Below, piece after piece: positions 36,024 to 47,559 of a stretch of 64,000 nucleotides of DNA. The stretch's first letter is position 1. Each line of letters begins with the position of its first letter. The translations under genes were made by a program, and so were the position numbers. Source of the stretch: Heliocidaris tuberculata (taxonomy: Eukaryota > Echinodermata > Echinoidea > Camarodonta > Echinometridae); assembly GCA_025618425.1 (NCBI GenBank), contig CM046838.1, forward strand, positions 12,920,010-12,984,009, read 5' to 3'. The notes under the pieces were generated by a model. That model saw only the letters and a list, made by a program, of their open reading frames with translations. It did not search any database and was not told the DNA's origin.

Positions 36024-37940
36024 CATTCTGTGCATTTGTGGCATTGCAAAAGCGAGAAATGTCTTTATCATCCACAAATTAACAAAAATGAGTTTTCTTT
36101 TGTTTAATTGCATAATACACATATTATACTGTATAAGTCAGTACAGAGCAAAAATAATGATGCAGTGAATGTGTTTGAATCTACGCATAGTAATTATTTT
36201 AACAAAATAGAATAAGAAAAGTATGATATGAGACTCACGATATGATCACAATATAATCACCCTTGTATGGAATATAAGAATAGGCCTAGGTTTTATACAA
36301 TCATGTACGTGAATAAATAAGTATATGGCAGAAGACTCTGTTACGTAATGAGTACAACCAAATATAATTCAGGATCCACAAGATTGATAGCAATGATCTT
36401 CCCGGTTTATGTATTACGCAGATCTGAATAGCTGAAGGAGTAAATTTTCGATTTCTGTAAATCAAATACCTATGTATATACTTTTTGATCTGATTTTATC
36501 TTAAGGTGTCACAAATGGGTACTCCCCACAAATGAATATGAACATATTGTAAATTTGTTAGGGATCTTTTTGAAGAAGCTAACTTTGTTATTCTTCACGT
36601 CAAATACTAGATATAAAACCAAACGCAAAGACCAGAATAGAATGTTTTTAGTTTATATGTTTCACAGTTTAAATATATTCTCATAATATATATCATCGGA
36701 GACGTTTGAAATACGATTTTGGATAACTTGTACCTACGAGGCAGGGGGTAAGGCTGGGGCCGAGAATTTTGAAAATTATACGGGGGGCAAGGCTCCCGAA
36801 AATCCTCACATTCGGGCAGCGAAGTGTCCGAATATCTTCATATTCGGGCAGCGAGGTGCCCAAACATGTAATTTTTGTCATAACGAAGTGACTCTTTTCC
36901 TTTTCCTCGCTTTCTTGTCTTTTTTCTCACTCGCTTCGCTTTCTCACAAACTTTCGAAGCTGGAAAGTTGATATACGGTCAAGAGGCCCACTGGCTCTGG
37001 CGAAAATGTGCCCGTAAGGGAATATGTCAATGGCTCATTTCGCATGTACATGTTGGCACATCTGAATGTATACCCCAATTAGTTGGATTCTACACCCCCC
37101 CCCCCCAAACAATAATAGTGCTGATTGTATATATTTCACTGCTTGTGTTATCCGCGTTCTCCTAAATCGTTTAGAATCACTGTACCTAGACCAATGTTTT
37201 CACAGAATCTTTTTTTTGTTGATACTATTATTAACTGACGGAAAAGTGTTTTAAAGTCACTCATCAGTAAGAAAATCGAAGGAAATGTGTATATCATTTC
37301 TTAAAACAATATTTCTACAACGAGAGCCAGAAATAGAAATCACTTATAACAGATTAATTTTTAAGCCTCTAATGGTTCATCCTTTAGTATTTATGGCTTC
37401 AACAATCTTTACGCTCTAAAACAAGATGGGTAAAATTTTACGAAATTCGGTGAACTTGGTAAAAAGGGAACATGAATGTGTGTTGAGTAAAATCTTACCT
37501 AGTTGGGTAAAGTTTTACCCAACAAACATGCATTTTCCCTTTTTATTTTACCTAGAGTTTTTTAATGTACTATCACAATTTTACGAACAAACAGAGGGAC
37601 ACAAGAGGTATGATTCGTAAACAATAATGGCTTCATAGGTTCCTTTTATGTTTATTGATGTATTTTATGCACTGCACATTTGTATCAGATTTGTATCCTT
37701 ATATTCCTATATTTCAAGCATAGCATATTTACATCAAATTTGTGTCATTAGATTTATTTGTACTCTTCTTCTGACAAATCATCTGTCACCTGCAAATGAT
37801 TTTAATTTTTCTTATATTTACAAATGTTATCCAGGTCAATGAACATTTACTGCTTCTTTGATTGGAACGTTGTATTTCATTGTAAATTTCATATTCAATA
37901 CTTTGTCCTTTTTTTTTTTGTTTTTGTTTGAGCGCATAGA
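36022..37940. other. intergenic DNA
   Basis: No supported gene. It contains a short internal repeat around 36790-36860 (CATTCGGGCAGCGAAGTG and CATTCGGGCAGCGAGGTG near-copies), a poly-C block at 37095-37106, and a small inverted GGGTAAAATTTTAC/TTTTACCC-rich segment at 37428-37560. Confidence 0.5.
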
Positions 37941-38029
37941 TGTGTTTATGTGTGTATGTGTGCGGGTGTGGGTGTGCGTGCGTGCGGGTGTGGGTGTATT
38001 TGTTTGCCGTTTGTGAATACACTGGCGAT

Positions 38030-38561
38030 TTTTCCCCTTCTTGGTAATGTGAATGAAGATTTTCCTGATATGCAATATAATATAACCAGTAGTGGTTGTC
38101 ATGTTAATCATTCTACCTGTAGTGAACCTTTTCAAGGCAATGAGTGTCAAGAAATTGATGATTAAGACCCAGATGAAAATTTTTTATAATTCATTTGAAA
38201 ATCCTACTACATATTGGTAACATGAGGAATTCAGTAAAGATTCCAATCTTTCCAGAGGTAGTAAAGATAAGTTTAGTTTACTCCACTTCAACTCTAGAAG
38301 TTTGTATAAAAATTCTGATGTCATTAATTATCACGCAACTTGATTTTAAATTATCTTTCTATGGTTTTAGTGAAACATGGATACATGATAAAACACCTTA
38401 TTATTTACTATAGATGAATATTATTTTTATCATAAAGATAGATAGAAGAGGTGGAGGTGTTGCCTTGCTCGTTCATAATTCATTCAATATCATGTACAGA
38501 ACAGATATATGTCTGTCATATCATCTTTATGAAATTTTATTTATAGAAATTGCGTTTTTAA
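38030..38561 (+). pseudogene. LINE endonuclease remnant, 5' part
   Basis: Translation across frames gives DKFSLLHFNSRSL (38240-38290), then SETWIHDK, RRGGGVALLVHNSF and an EILFIEIAF segment that ends at 38560. This is the order of motifs in the first half of an APE-type endonuclease of a non-LTR retrotransposon. Several frameshifts and stops show it is inactive. The frame is cut at the TTAA at 38558-38561 and resumes at 43869 after the 5.3-kb insertion. Confidence 0.8.
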
Positions 38562-39391
38562 CCCTTTGAGTGCGAGCCCGCGCACAGCGATTGTTCTCCC
38601 TGTGACGGAGCGATTTCGGTTACATTGCCGGTAATGGGAAATTTGCCGGTGCTTTCTACTTTGATTGCTCGTTGCACCTCACTCGGTCATTTTCGTCATT
38701 TTTAGTAAAAGTAAACATGAAAGGTCAGACTTTCCTCTTTCTAAAAATATAACTTTTGTTCATCGAAACAAAAAATAAGGTTTGTTATTTTAGAGGGGAA
38801 AAGCCGTCTTATTTTGTTGAAGCTTCGCTTCCTTCCTTTTCAATACACTTACAATACAAATTGCGTAAGCGCCGTCGCACGCGCGGTTCGATCGATACCC
38901 CATTCACTGGCCCTATTGTCGTCTGCTAAATGCTCGGCCTATTATCACCCGAGTCATAGACCCTACATTTTACATGAGTTTCCGACGCATTCTGACCAAC
39001 ATTGTGACATGATCACAGGTATAGGCATTCAGGAAATTGAATTTTCAGATGAACATCATGTTACTCAATAAGACAAAAATAATCCTATTCACTTTCGACT
39101 TCATTTCTCATAATTTGTCGTAATTATTTGCTAAAGGTTTTGTCTCCCGCTTTATTCGTTTATTTTTCTCTATCTATCCATCTCTATTTCAACCTTATTT
39201 TCCTATGTAGTTGCTGTATCAATAAAAAAATAATTAAAAATTGTGTACGCATATTTGATTTTTTTTTTTTTGTAATGGGAAAGAGCTAAATGAATGACAG
39301 TGATTGGAACAAAATAATACTTTGTAACATCTCAATGCCACTCTCTCTCTCTCTCTCCCTCTCTCTGAATTCGTCAGGAATTTCGTGCAAT

Positions 39392-41280
39392 TAGAACTTT
39401 GTTTCAGTGCGTTTCATTTCCGCATTGCATGCAAGTTTTCTTTTCAGGGGTGTGACTAATAAGGACTTATTCGCCGTATCTAAGAGTTTGATCAATTTGA
39501 AAATAAAGAGAACAGCAGAAAAGGAGCATGATATTGAGAGTATAATAATTCACTGTATATTACGAGATAATGAGGAAAAAAGTGAAAACCTAAACACAAC
39601 AGTTGTGGTTGATATTGATAAGAATCATAAACAAACTAAAACGATGAAGAAATATGTTTAAAAACATTACGGCGATGGGGGAGAGGGGGAGGGGGGGGGA
39701 CAGTGACAACCATGGGCGGCGATCCCGATAGTATAGCAACCAATGGTAATGACTTGTGCCCCCTCCCCCCCCCCCCCCCCCGGCAGTGAGAAGAAGAAAA
39801 AAAATCGATGATGACAAAATATCATGCCAGGTAACACATTTTTTGAAAGACGAAACATTGGTAAACCCTTACATATCGGCCTTGGGGGGGGGGGGGGGGG
39901 GCGGGGAGAGGGAGAAAATCATGATCATTCAGAAATAATAGATAATGCCAAAATAAAGAAATGTAAACAAAACATATCATTACCTTATCATATTTTTTTT
40001 CCCCCCACTATTGCCTCTAATGCTATTTTATGGAATAAAATGACACGGAAGATATCAAGTGAACGCAAACTCCGCACATAATGTAGTACATGTACAACTA
40101 TGATCGAATATAATATTTTATGTAGCCCTATTGTCGAAGATAGACAAATAAGGGCATTCTCATACTCTCGAAAGACCTCAATGCGAGCACAGTATTGTTT
40201 TAATAAATCAAGATGTTTATAAGAAAAAGATGTGTGAGTTGTAAGTTGATTCTGATGTAGGCTTACAGGTGAGTGACCAAATCAAGATATCATTATAAAT
40301 TGATGTTGCAGTATCTCCAATAACAACCCCTCCCCCGCCCATTTTTTTTTTTTTACAGCGGATAACAGAATCGGGAATTGATTATAAAGACGCATTTAAT
40401 TAAAGCTTTCAAATAGGCAATGCGTGTTGTGTTTATTATCCTTTTGACACAAATCCCAGTCATCAGGATAAACATTTAACGGGCTGTACTGAAATTCATT
40501 TATACGTGTTCGTCTCCATCTTTGGTCTCTTTCAACCAATATGTTTTGTCTATAAAACTTTGTTAATTCTCGTTTCATGATTGAAAAGTTTTGTATTTGA
40601 CATGTATATAAATATATAATGGTGGTGATGATGATGATGATGATGATGATGATGCTAACAAGGATAATAAGTAGTAATGATAATGAAGATAATGTTGTTG
40701 TTTTTTAAATCTTTCTCTCTAATTGCAAGGAACTTGTGTTTATGTTGCTTGGCATTTTTTCAACATTGGCCGAACCTTCCTTCACAGGAAAATTCTCATA
40801 TTTATGTCTATTCCGCCGGAGTTACTCAAGACAAGGGTATCCTTCCGTAGGAAGAGATAGAGAGAAGGGTAAGGGGGGCGCTTTACAGAACATGAAATAT
40901 GAACATTTCATTTGCCGCCTAAAACCAAAACCGCTTGGGGTTTGATAGCTATATTTTTTTCTCAAACATGCTCTAAAATGGGTACATGCCCTCTTAAACG
41001 TAGGTCATAACAGAGTGGCTCTTTGTATTGTCATGTATTCAGTAGATTGACCTCTTCTTTGAAAACGCTAATCTTCCTTTTAATAGTAGTTGCTTTGGCA
41101 TTCTTTTGTTCCTCTTATTAGGGTGGGGCCTGCATGGTCCACTCAGCTGAGATAAGCGCTTCATTTTGAAAAGAGCAGATGGATGGTCCATTCATGAATG
41201 ATGAGCTATTTGGTCAATTTGGTAACATGAAAGGAGTATTGTCAAGTTCGTTCTCTGGTAAATAATAAAAGGGAGAAGAA
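39392..41280. repeat. internal duplication of the TTAA element, first copy
   Basis: Two blocks here recur further right in the same order. Block A (39392-39620, with GTGACTAATAAGGACTTATT) matches 42190-42400. Block B (41030-41280, with AAAACGCTAATCTTCCTTTT and TGAATGATGAGCTATTTGG) matches 43200-43455. The copies are clearly diverged, and the spacing differs because of insertions. Confidence 0.75.
40619..40653. repeat. (GAT)n microsatellite
   Basis: GATGATGATGATGATGAT-type run of about 35 bp inside the TTAA element. Confidence 0.9.
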
Positions 41281-42189
41281 TCACCATGACCTTCATCAAT
41301 GTATACTTTTATAAACACACAGTATAAGCTCCATATTGAAAGTAAGGTCATTTTACACCATGTACACTGAAGACAGCCAATTCAAATTCATCAAAATAGG
41401 TCAAATGAGGTGTAAACCATGATGCATTTGATATATATTCGATTGTGCTTTATATAATTATACTCCATCAGAAATATAACACCAGCACTTTTCTTATTAT
41501 AACGTGCATAATGTTTGATGCGATATATTCATTGAAAAATGCAATGTACGCCGCAAACTTTCCTAACCAATATTTTGAGTGGTTATTTGTGACCAAGTGA
41601 AACAGGCGTATCACAAATTTGTTTAAAATGAAAATATGATTATCATCATATAAAATAAAATACATCACGAGAGGTGTATCATAATGCATGTTTCTTCTTA
41701 TCATAGATCTCCGAATGTTTAAATAGCCTTTTTGTTGTTTTCATATTATATTTTCCAGCACTGTATCTAAATATATTTTTTATGTAATACATTGACGTAA
41801 AAGATAAACGCGGAGCCAAAACCTTAATTCTTTTTTTTTTATCTTATAGATAACATATGGAAAAAGTCAGTCTGATTTTCATATCTTTATATCCCTTAAA
41901 AAAAAGGAAAGTCCGATCGTGTGTCAATGGGAAAAAGTAAAAATGCATTTTTGTTTATTTCTTAGGAGTAGGGGCAACCCGAAAGGAAAATGGGGAGCGA
42001 AGTTTACGAGGGTTTTTTTTTTTCAGACGCTTTATTATAAAACTCTTTATTTTGTAACTCTTCTTGTAGGTCGGTGGAACTATTTGGATGAAAAACATAC
42101 ATGTTAGCTTATATCGGAAAATACTGTAAGAATGAGGCAAGAAAATAAAGCGTCAAAAGATAGAGGATTCTATACTTTTCTAGAAATGA

Positions 42190-43455
42190 ATCTGCGTTTT
42201 ATTCCTGCATTTCATGCAGTTTTTCTTTTGAAGGGGTATGGCTAATAAAGAGTTATTCCCCGTATCTTGGAGTTTGATCGCTTTGAAAAGAAAGAGAACA
42301 GTAGAAAAGGACCTTGAAATAGAGAGTGTAGTAATTCATGTTACGAGATAATGAGAAAAATAATGAAGAGAATGATCACAGTAAAAAAAAATACAGCGAT
42401 TATAAGAAAACAAGATCCCAACAAACATGTATCATGTAAGGATAATTAACACAACAAAAGAACGCAAAACAGTTATTAGCTATATATAATTATTTAAACT
42501 TTTAAAATTCAAATCGGAAATGACAGAGACATAGCAAAGCAAAGTAGAGGTAGATCCAGGATTGTCAAAAGGGGAAAACAATTCCCCCAATAATCTACGA
42601 AAGGGCAAATTAGGTTTTTAAATTTTCATGTACTTTTTATTCGTATTAAATATTTATATAGAGGCAAGGCGGAGGGGCATGAATCATAATTTCCATGTTC
42701 ATTTTCGTCCAAAGAGGGGGGGGGGGGGGATGTACGGGCTCATTATCTACTTGGTCCGCCACTGAAGCAAAGAACACCACAAGACTAAAATGAAACAGGT
42801 ACATCGAGATATTATCAAAATGCATAACATTGAAGAAAAAAAATGGTAATAAATAAGTATTAGAAATATCTTTGATGGCACATATATTTTAAATTGTTTC
42901 AATATATTTGTTTCTAAATCTTTTTATGGAATGTGATGGCGTCAAAGAAACATGTGGAGGCAAAAAGTAAATATGCGTTGAAAATAAATATTCATATTTT
43001 GTACTGCAAAAGCGTACATTCCCCTTTTTAGAAAATAGAATTGAAGACTACATTCACAAATACATTTCATTATATTTGTGTTAACATAATTCATTAGGGT
43101 TTATTTTTCGTTTGTTCGTATAATCTGTCTCTGTCTATTGCAAGTAGTGTTATCACTGATAGTATAACAACTCATATTTACAGTGCATTCTATGAATACA
43201 TGTGTTCAGTATGTATTCAGTAGGTTTGGCATCCTCTTCTTTCAAAACGCTAATCTTCGTTAGTAGTTGCTTCGACATTCTTTTGTTCGGCATTCTTTTG
43301 TTCATTTTAGGGTGGGGTCCGGTCCAAGCAATTGAGAAGCATTTCATTTTGAAAAGAGTAGATTAATGGTCCACTCTTGAATGATGAGCTAAATTGGTCA
43401 ATTTCAATTTATAAAATGAAAGGAGCTTGGTCAATGTTTCTTTCTTATGAACTTG
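42190..43455. repeat. internal duplication of the TTAA element, second copy
   Basis: It contains the second copies of block A (42190-42400) and block B (43200-43455). Between them, at about 42545-42770, is a segment starting GAGGTAGATCCAGGATTGTC and ending near GGTCCGCCACTG. It resembles the hAT-like ends seen elsewhere in the window, so a small MITE probably inserted here. Confidence 0.7.
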
Positions 43456-43864
43456 GATTAAAAGGAGCGAAGTCGAGGCTGTAGCCTGTATAATGTGGTC
43501 AAGATCAAGAACGCATACTCTTCGTGACCGGCCGAACGCGATGATATCACGTGATCGGAGCGGACACGTACGCGTTCGTCTCTAGGTATACGGGATTTAC
43601 GATCCCAACAAGAATTTCGGGTAAAGTTGAAACGAAATTCCTTTTTCTCGATTTTTTTTCCACGTAACCTCATATTTTTTTTAACGGGTTTTGTGAATGA
43701 ATATATCTACATAATACTACTAAGAATTTTAGCGCATAAGAGCCGATAGTTAGCTGGAAAACTTTGTCAACATATTAGGCATAAATCTCGGCTTCTGTAG
43801 AAGCCCTCCGTCACAGACTGAACACCTCGCTCGGCTTCTGTAGAAGCCCGTCGTCTCCAAAGGG

Positions 43865-44760
43865 TTAAATAAAAAGAATGTAATTATTGGTATTATTTAT
43901 AGGTACCCCAATAAGCCCATTCAGGATTTCAATGTTGATATAAATGAACGTCTGGAGAAGGTTTCACGCGAAAATAAAAATATTTATATTATGGGGGATT
44001 TCAACATAAATTTTCTAATTTGTATCACATTGAATTACATAAATGAATATTGTATACAATAATTCATTCCGTCCATTAATAGATAAACCCACGCGAATAA
44101 CCACCAAGTCAGCAACTCTTATTGATATTATTCTAATATAAATTCTACTCAAATCAGACTGAAATATTTTACAGTGATATTACTGACGATATAAAAGTAT
44201 TTCAAATAACTTACATGTCTCCCGAACAATTAAAACCCCTAAATACCCTTTTGTCCTTTAATCCGTCACACTGATTCTATCAATTAATTCCCTAAAAAAA
44301 ATGATTTATCCATTATTGTCTGGGATGAAGTTTTAGCTTTTGATGAGTAAATTTAAGAAAGTTTATGAAAATAACTGTATATTCAAAGAAAGAAAGAATA
44401 AACGAATAATCCATAAACTTGGGATAACAAATTCTATTCTTTACTGAAATGTATCAACAAAAAATAAGTTGTATAAAAGATCTGTAAAAAAAGGAAATGA
44501 GTCCACATCAAGTAAGTATATAAAGATATCGCAGTAAATTTTCGTTTCGTTTATTCATTCATTCATTTCAGATAAAAATATATACAAAGAAAGAAAGAAT
44601 AAACGAATAATCCATAAACTTAAAATTAAACACATTTTTTTAAAAAGGCTAAAAAACACATTTTTGTAACCTGCAGAAACACAGAAATAAGCTTTCAAAA
44701 TTATAGAATATTATTAATGACTTAAATGGAGAAAATAGGAAACAAAATATTTCAAAATGG
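43865..44760 (+). pseudogene. LINE endonuclease remnant, 3' part
   Basis: After the right TTAA the frame resumes in phase with the 38030-38560 part. It gives NVIIGIIYRYPN and then IYIMGDFNINFL, the GDFN active-site region of APE-type endonucleases. Further on, with frameshifts, come RPLIDKPTRITTKSATLIDI, FYSDITDD and a segment resembling the endonuclease-RT linker (ITNSIL, KNKLYKRSVKKGN) up to about 44540. A GAAAGAAAGAATAAACGAAT segment is repeated near 44385 and 44592. No reverse transcriptase catalytic core is present. Confidence 0.82.
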
Positions 44761-45350
44761 GCACTCCACGCCCTCAGTAAGGTCTACCTCATGTAACGTC
44801 TGGACCCCCCCCCCCCAGTAAAATTCTAGTTTACGGGCCTTGGCGATGTGGCAAAATGCACATCATGATCCTTGCAAACTCTGTCTTTAATAGAAATATT
44901 TGAGGAAGAGGTGTAATTACTGGACATCAAATTGTGAATTTAAAGGAAATCTTATGGACTTCTCTGTAGGATTTCCGTTTTGGATGCACTAGTTATAAGG
45001 AGATACAGATGTTTTCGACAAAGGCTGGCTCTTACTTTAAACTGCAAGCCAATCTATTTATCCTTGAACAACTTGCCCAGTGAGATGATGTTTCTTGTAT
45101 ATGTTTGTTTTCCTGACATACTGTTTTGATTTTTGTTTTTCCTTTAAAATGTTTTTGAGCTTTGCCAGGTTCCAGAAATCCATTTTTTATGCTCTCCAAC
45201 TTCCCAAATATAAATGTTGAAAAAACTGTGACAAAGCTAGCTTATGGGAATTAAGAATATATGAATATAAACAGATTTACAGAATTTCTTTACTATTAGG
45301 CCTACTCCTACAATGTATATTCAAAATGAAATCTATATTGATGTATTCAT

Positions 45351-45388
<38 letters not shown>

Positions 45389-45486
45389 TGAGAAATGAAA
45401 ATGAGAGAATAATGGTTGTGTAGCTTAAATCAAAGTTCCCCAGAGCTGTCCTCCATTTCTGAATTTTTGCAAAGGTTGAAAAAAAT
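44761..45486. other. intergenic DNA
   Basis: No gene seen. It contains a poly-C block at 44804-44817 and a TA tract at 45356-45383. Confidence 0.5.
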
Positions 45487-45557
45487 GTCTCCGCCGGGAA
45501 TCGAACCCGGGTCGTTGGCTTAGAACGCCAATGCCTTAAAAAATAGACCACGGAGAC
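45487..45557 (-). tRNA. tRNA-Arg(TCT)-like gene with abnormal D-loop
   Basis: On the minus strand the 71 bases fold as a cloverleaf. The acceptor GTCTCCG pairs perfectly with CGGAGAC, and the D stem is GTCT/AGGC. The anticodon stem TTGGC/GCCAA has loop GTTCTAA (anticodon TCT, arginine AGA). The T stem CCGGG/CCCGG has loop TTCGATT. The B box (GGTTCGATTCC) is intact, and a run of seven T follows directly, a Pol III terminator. The D-loop is ATTTTTTA and lacks the conserved G18-G19, which also spoils the A box. It has no intron and no encoded CCA. It may be a real gene with a mutated D-loop, a pseudogene, or the head of a tRNA-derived element. Confidence 0.72.
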
Positions 45558-45620
45558 GGGCCAGTGATTTAGGCGACACCAGATTCAATTGACCGACAGA
45601 TTGACAAATCTTCAACCTTA

Positions 45621-45689
45621 TTAATTAATTCCTTTGTCAGGGGCAGGTGAGTTCAAAACTCACCTGCCCCCGACAAAGGAATTAATTAA
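45621..45689. repeat. 33-bp-arm near-perfect hairpin
   Basis: The arm at 45621-45653 (TTAATTAATTCCTTTGTC, then AGGGGCAGGTGAGTT) is the reverse complement of 45657-45689 with one mismatch and a 3-base loop. It lies 64 bp from the tRNA-like gene. It could be a solo fold-back transposon or a small-RNA hairpin, but the tiny loop is unlike a normal miRNA precursor. Confidence 0.85.
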
Positions 45690-46780
45690 TTTAATTTTAA
45701 GTAAGTAACAACAACAATTTGGTAACTCTTTTTTTTTTTCAACTCGAAAAAAATCTTGTAATTTTTAAAATTATTTTTTGACCATTACTAATACATAGTA
45801 CTCGTGTTGATTTCTGAATACCTCCCTCTGCGACAAAAAGCAAACTTGTGACCTTGAAATTTCATGTTTTAGTATCTACAGGACGTGTACTTAACTTATT
45901 GTTGCTAAAGTTTCACGGAATTTTGTGTAGGTCTGCAAAAGGGATGAATTACCTTCAATAATTTTTTTTTCTCTAAAAATAACTTTAAAAAAAAATGTTT
46001 AAATTCGTAAACAAATTCAACCCCCCCCCCACCAAAAAAAAAATATGGCTTATTAATAACTATGTCAAAATGTAGTCTAGTACCTGGTTTGAAAGTTTGA
46101 TAATTTTTAATTTTTTTATTTTCATTTTGATAAAATTCATAGACATGACTCATAAGAAGAGTAGGCCACTAGGATCTTCCCCTTGGCACCACTGCATTTT
46201 GATTTAGTGACCCTTCCCCTTGGCAAAAACAAAATTTTAGTTTGCCCTGCCCCCCCCCCCCCCCCCCCCCCCGCCTACCAGCCCATCAGCCAGTCAAGCC
46301 ATCCTCAACCTAGGTTGTTAGATTACTAACCATCACAGTGACCACATTACTACCACCGTAACAAGGACTTGTAAAGCCTGTTGAATATGGACACTGTAAA
46401 CAGTGCACATACTAAACAAACACTTGCTCCACAACTCTTTATTTCAGTATCATACACTCACAAACATTCCTGATCAGCAGCTAGGACTCGACATCGTTCT
46501 CTACTTGTTCTCTGCCTTGAAGGTTATCCCTGCCAAGTCTTGATCAAATGATAGAGAGGGAAATCTGTATTTGAAGACACCAACAGCTCTCCTGTATCCT
46601 GCTTGTCACCTGAACTGATCAGACTCAAACAAAAGGTTAGGCACTGCATAGATGGTGCAGATTTCAATGAACCAACATGGTAAAAAGTCATGTGTCCCAA
46701 AGCATTTGCCTTTTCCCCCACCCCGTCCCAATTTTCAGCTGTAAAAATCCAACCTTACTAAAATTACAACATACATGTAT
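45690..46780. other. intergenic DNA
   Basis: No gene seen. It contains A/T runs and poly-C blocks at 46021-46030 and 46250-46272. Confidence 0.5.
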
Positions 46781-46994
46781 TTGTTGGTGATCTGACACAT
46801 ATGCTCTGGCATGGCAACAATTACCCTGAGGACAATTCATACACTAATCGAATTCCTAAATTCAACCCAGAATCAAACACTACACCTAATACTTGCTCCG
46901 CATTTGTACTCTAACCTAAAACCAAATTACAATATCCTAACCCTAACCTTGCCCTAACCCTATATCACCAGGGCATATGTCAGATCACCAACAA
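46781..46994. mobile_element. 214-bp MITE with telomere-like core
   Basis: TTGTTGGTGATCTGACACAT (46781) continuing ATGCTCTGG is inverted at 46968-46994 with two or three differences. The interior holds CCTAACCCTAACC and CCCTAACCC, telomere-like hexamers. It is noncoding, and the target duplication is unclear. Confidence 0.72.
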
Positions 46995-47559
46995 ATCGCA
47001 AATTGTTAGATCTAAAGACAAAGTAAAGGAAATGACCAAAAAAAGAAGAGAAAGAAATGCACGCACAATAAGAGAGATAATCAAAAAAATTTCCTAAAAA
47101 CAATAGAGACTGTATTAATTGATTTGAAAAGAGTAAAAACTGAAAGTAAAAATTGAAATGCCAGAAACCAGTATGTGGTATAATGCTTCAAAAGCAGAAT
47201 ATGCATTGTTATGTAAATCTGATGGGTGGATAAAAGAGAAAATTACTTAAGAAAAAAGCTAGTGTAATACTTACCACTATCATTGTGGAGAAATTAGTAC
47301 AAATAATTATGCTGAAAATATGAGAGCCCTTAGCTTTCTAACAAATCAATATGAAAAGTTTCTTTCTCTTTCTCTCTTATTCTACTTTAAGAGTAAACTC
47401 TTCTCCAGAGTTGAATTACAATAAACAAAGTGTAACAGAATGTTTCTCCACGACCCAGTCAGCTGTTAATTTCCATATCATTTGCTCATGAAGTTTGCTC
47501 TATAGCTTTGATATTTGCTCATGTTTATTTCAGGTTTTATAAGGAAGTTAGTGAATAAC

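Larger units (their letters stand above)
38562..43864. mobile_element. 5.3-kb TTAA-flanked, piggyBac-like element
   Basis: TTAA lies at 38558-38561 and at 43865-43868. The ends are CCCTTTG at the left and its inverse CAAAGGG at the right. A second inverted motif, TGTGACGGAG, lies about 40 bp in from the left (38601-38610) and CTCCGTCACA about 50 bp in from the right (43805-43814). TTAA targets with CCCTTTG-like ends are diagnostic of piggyBac-type transposition (Kolobok also uses TTAA). The right end carries two copies of GGCTTCTGTAGAAGCC, a near-palindrome. No transposase frame was recognised, so the element is probably nonautonomous or decayed. Its insertion splits a LINE endonuclease frame exactly at TTAA. 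Confidence 0.85.

Noticed and set aside
37836..38150. Thr/His-repeat frame on the minus strand
   Set aside because: It is produced by a GTGTGTGCGGGTGTG-type simple repeat.
38814..39071. 85-codon frame inside the TTAA element, considered as a transposase N-terminus
   Set aside because: It has no aspartate-rich catalytic or zinc-binding motif, and no continuation was found.
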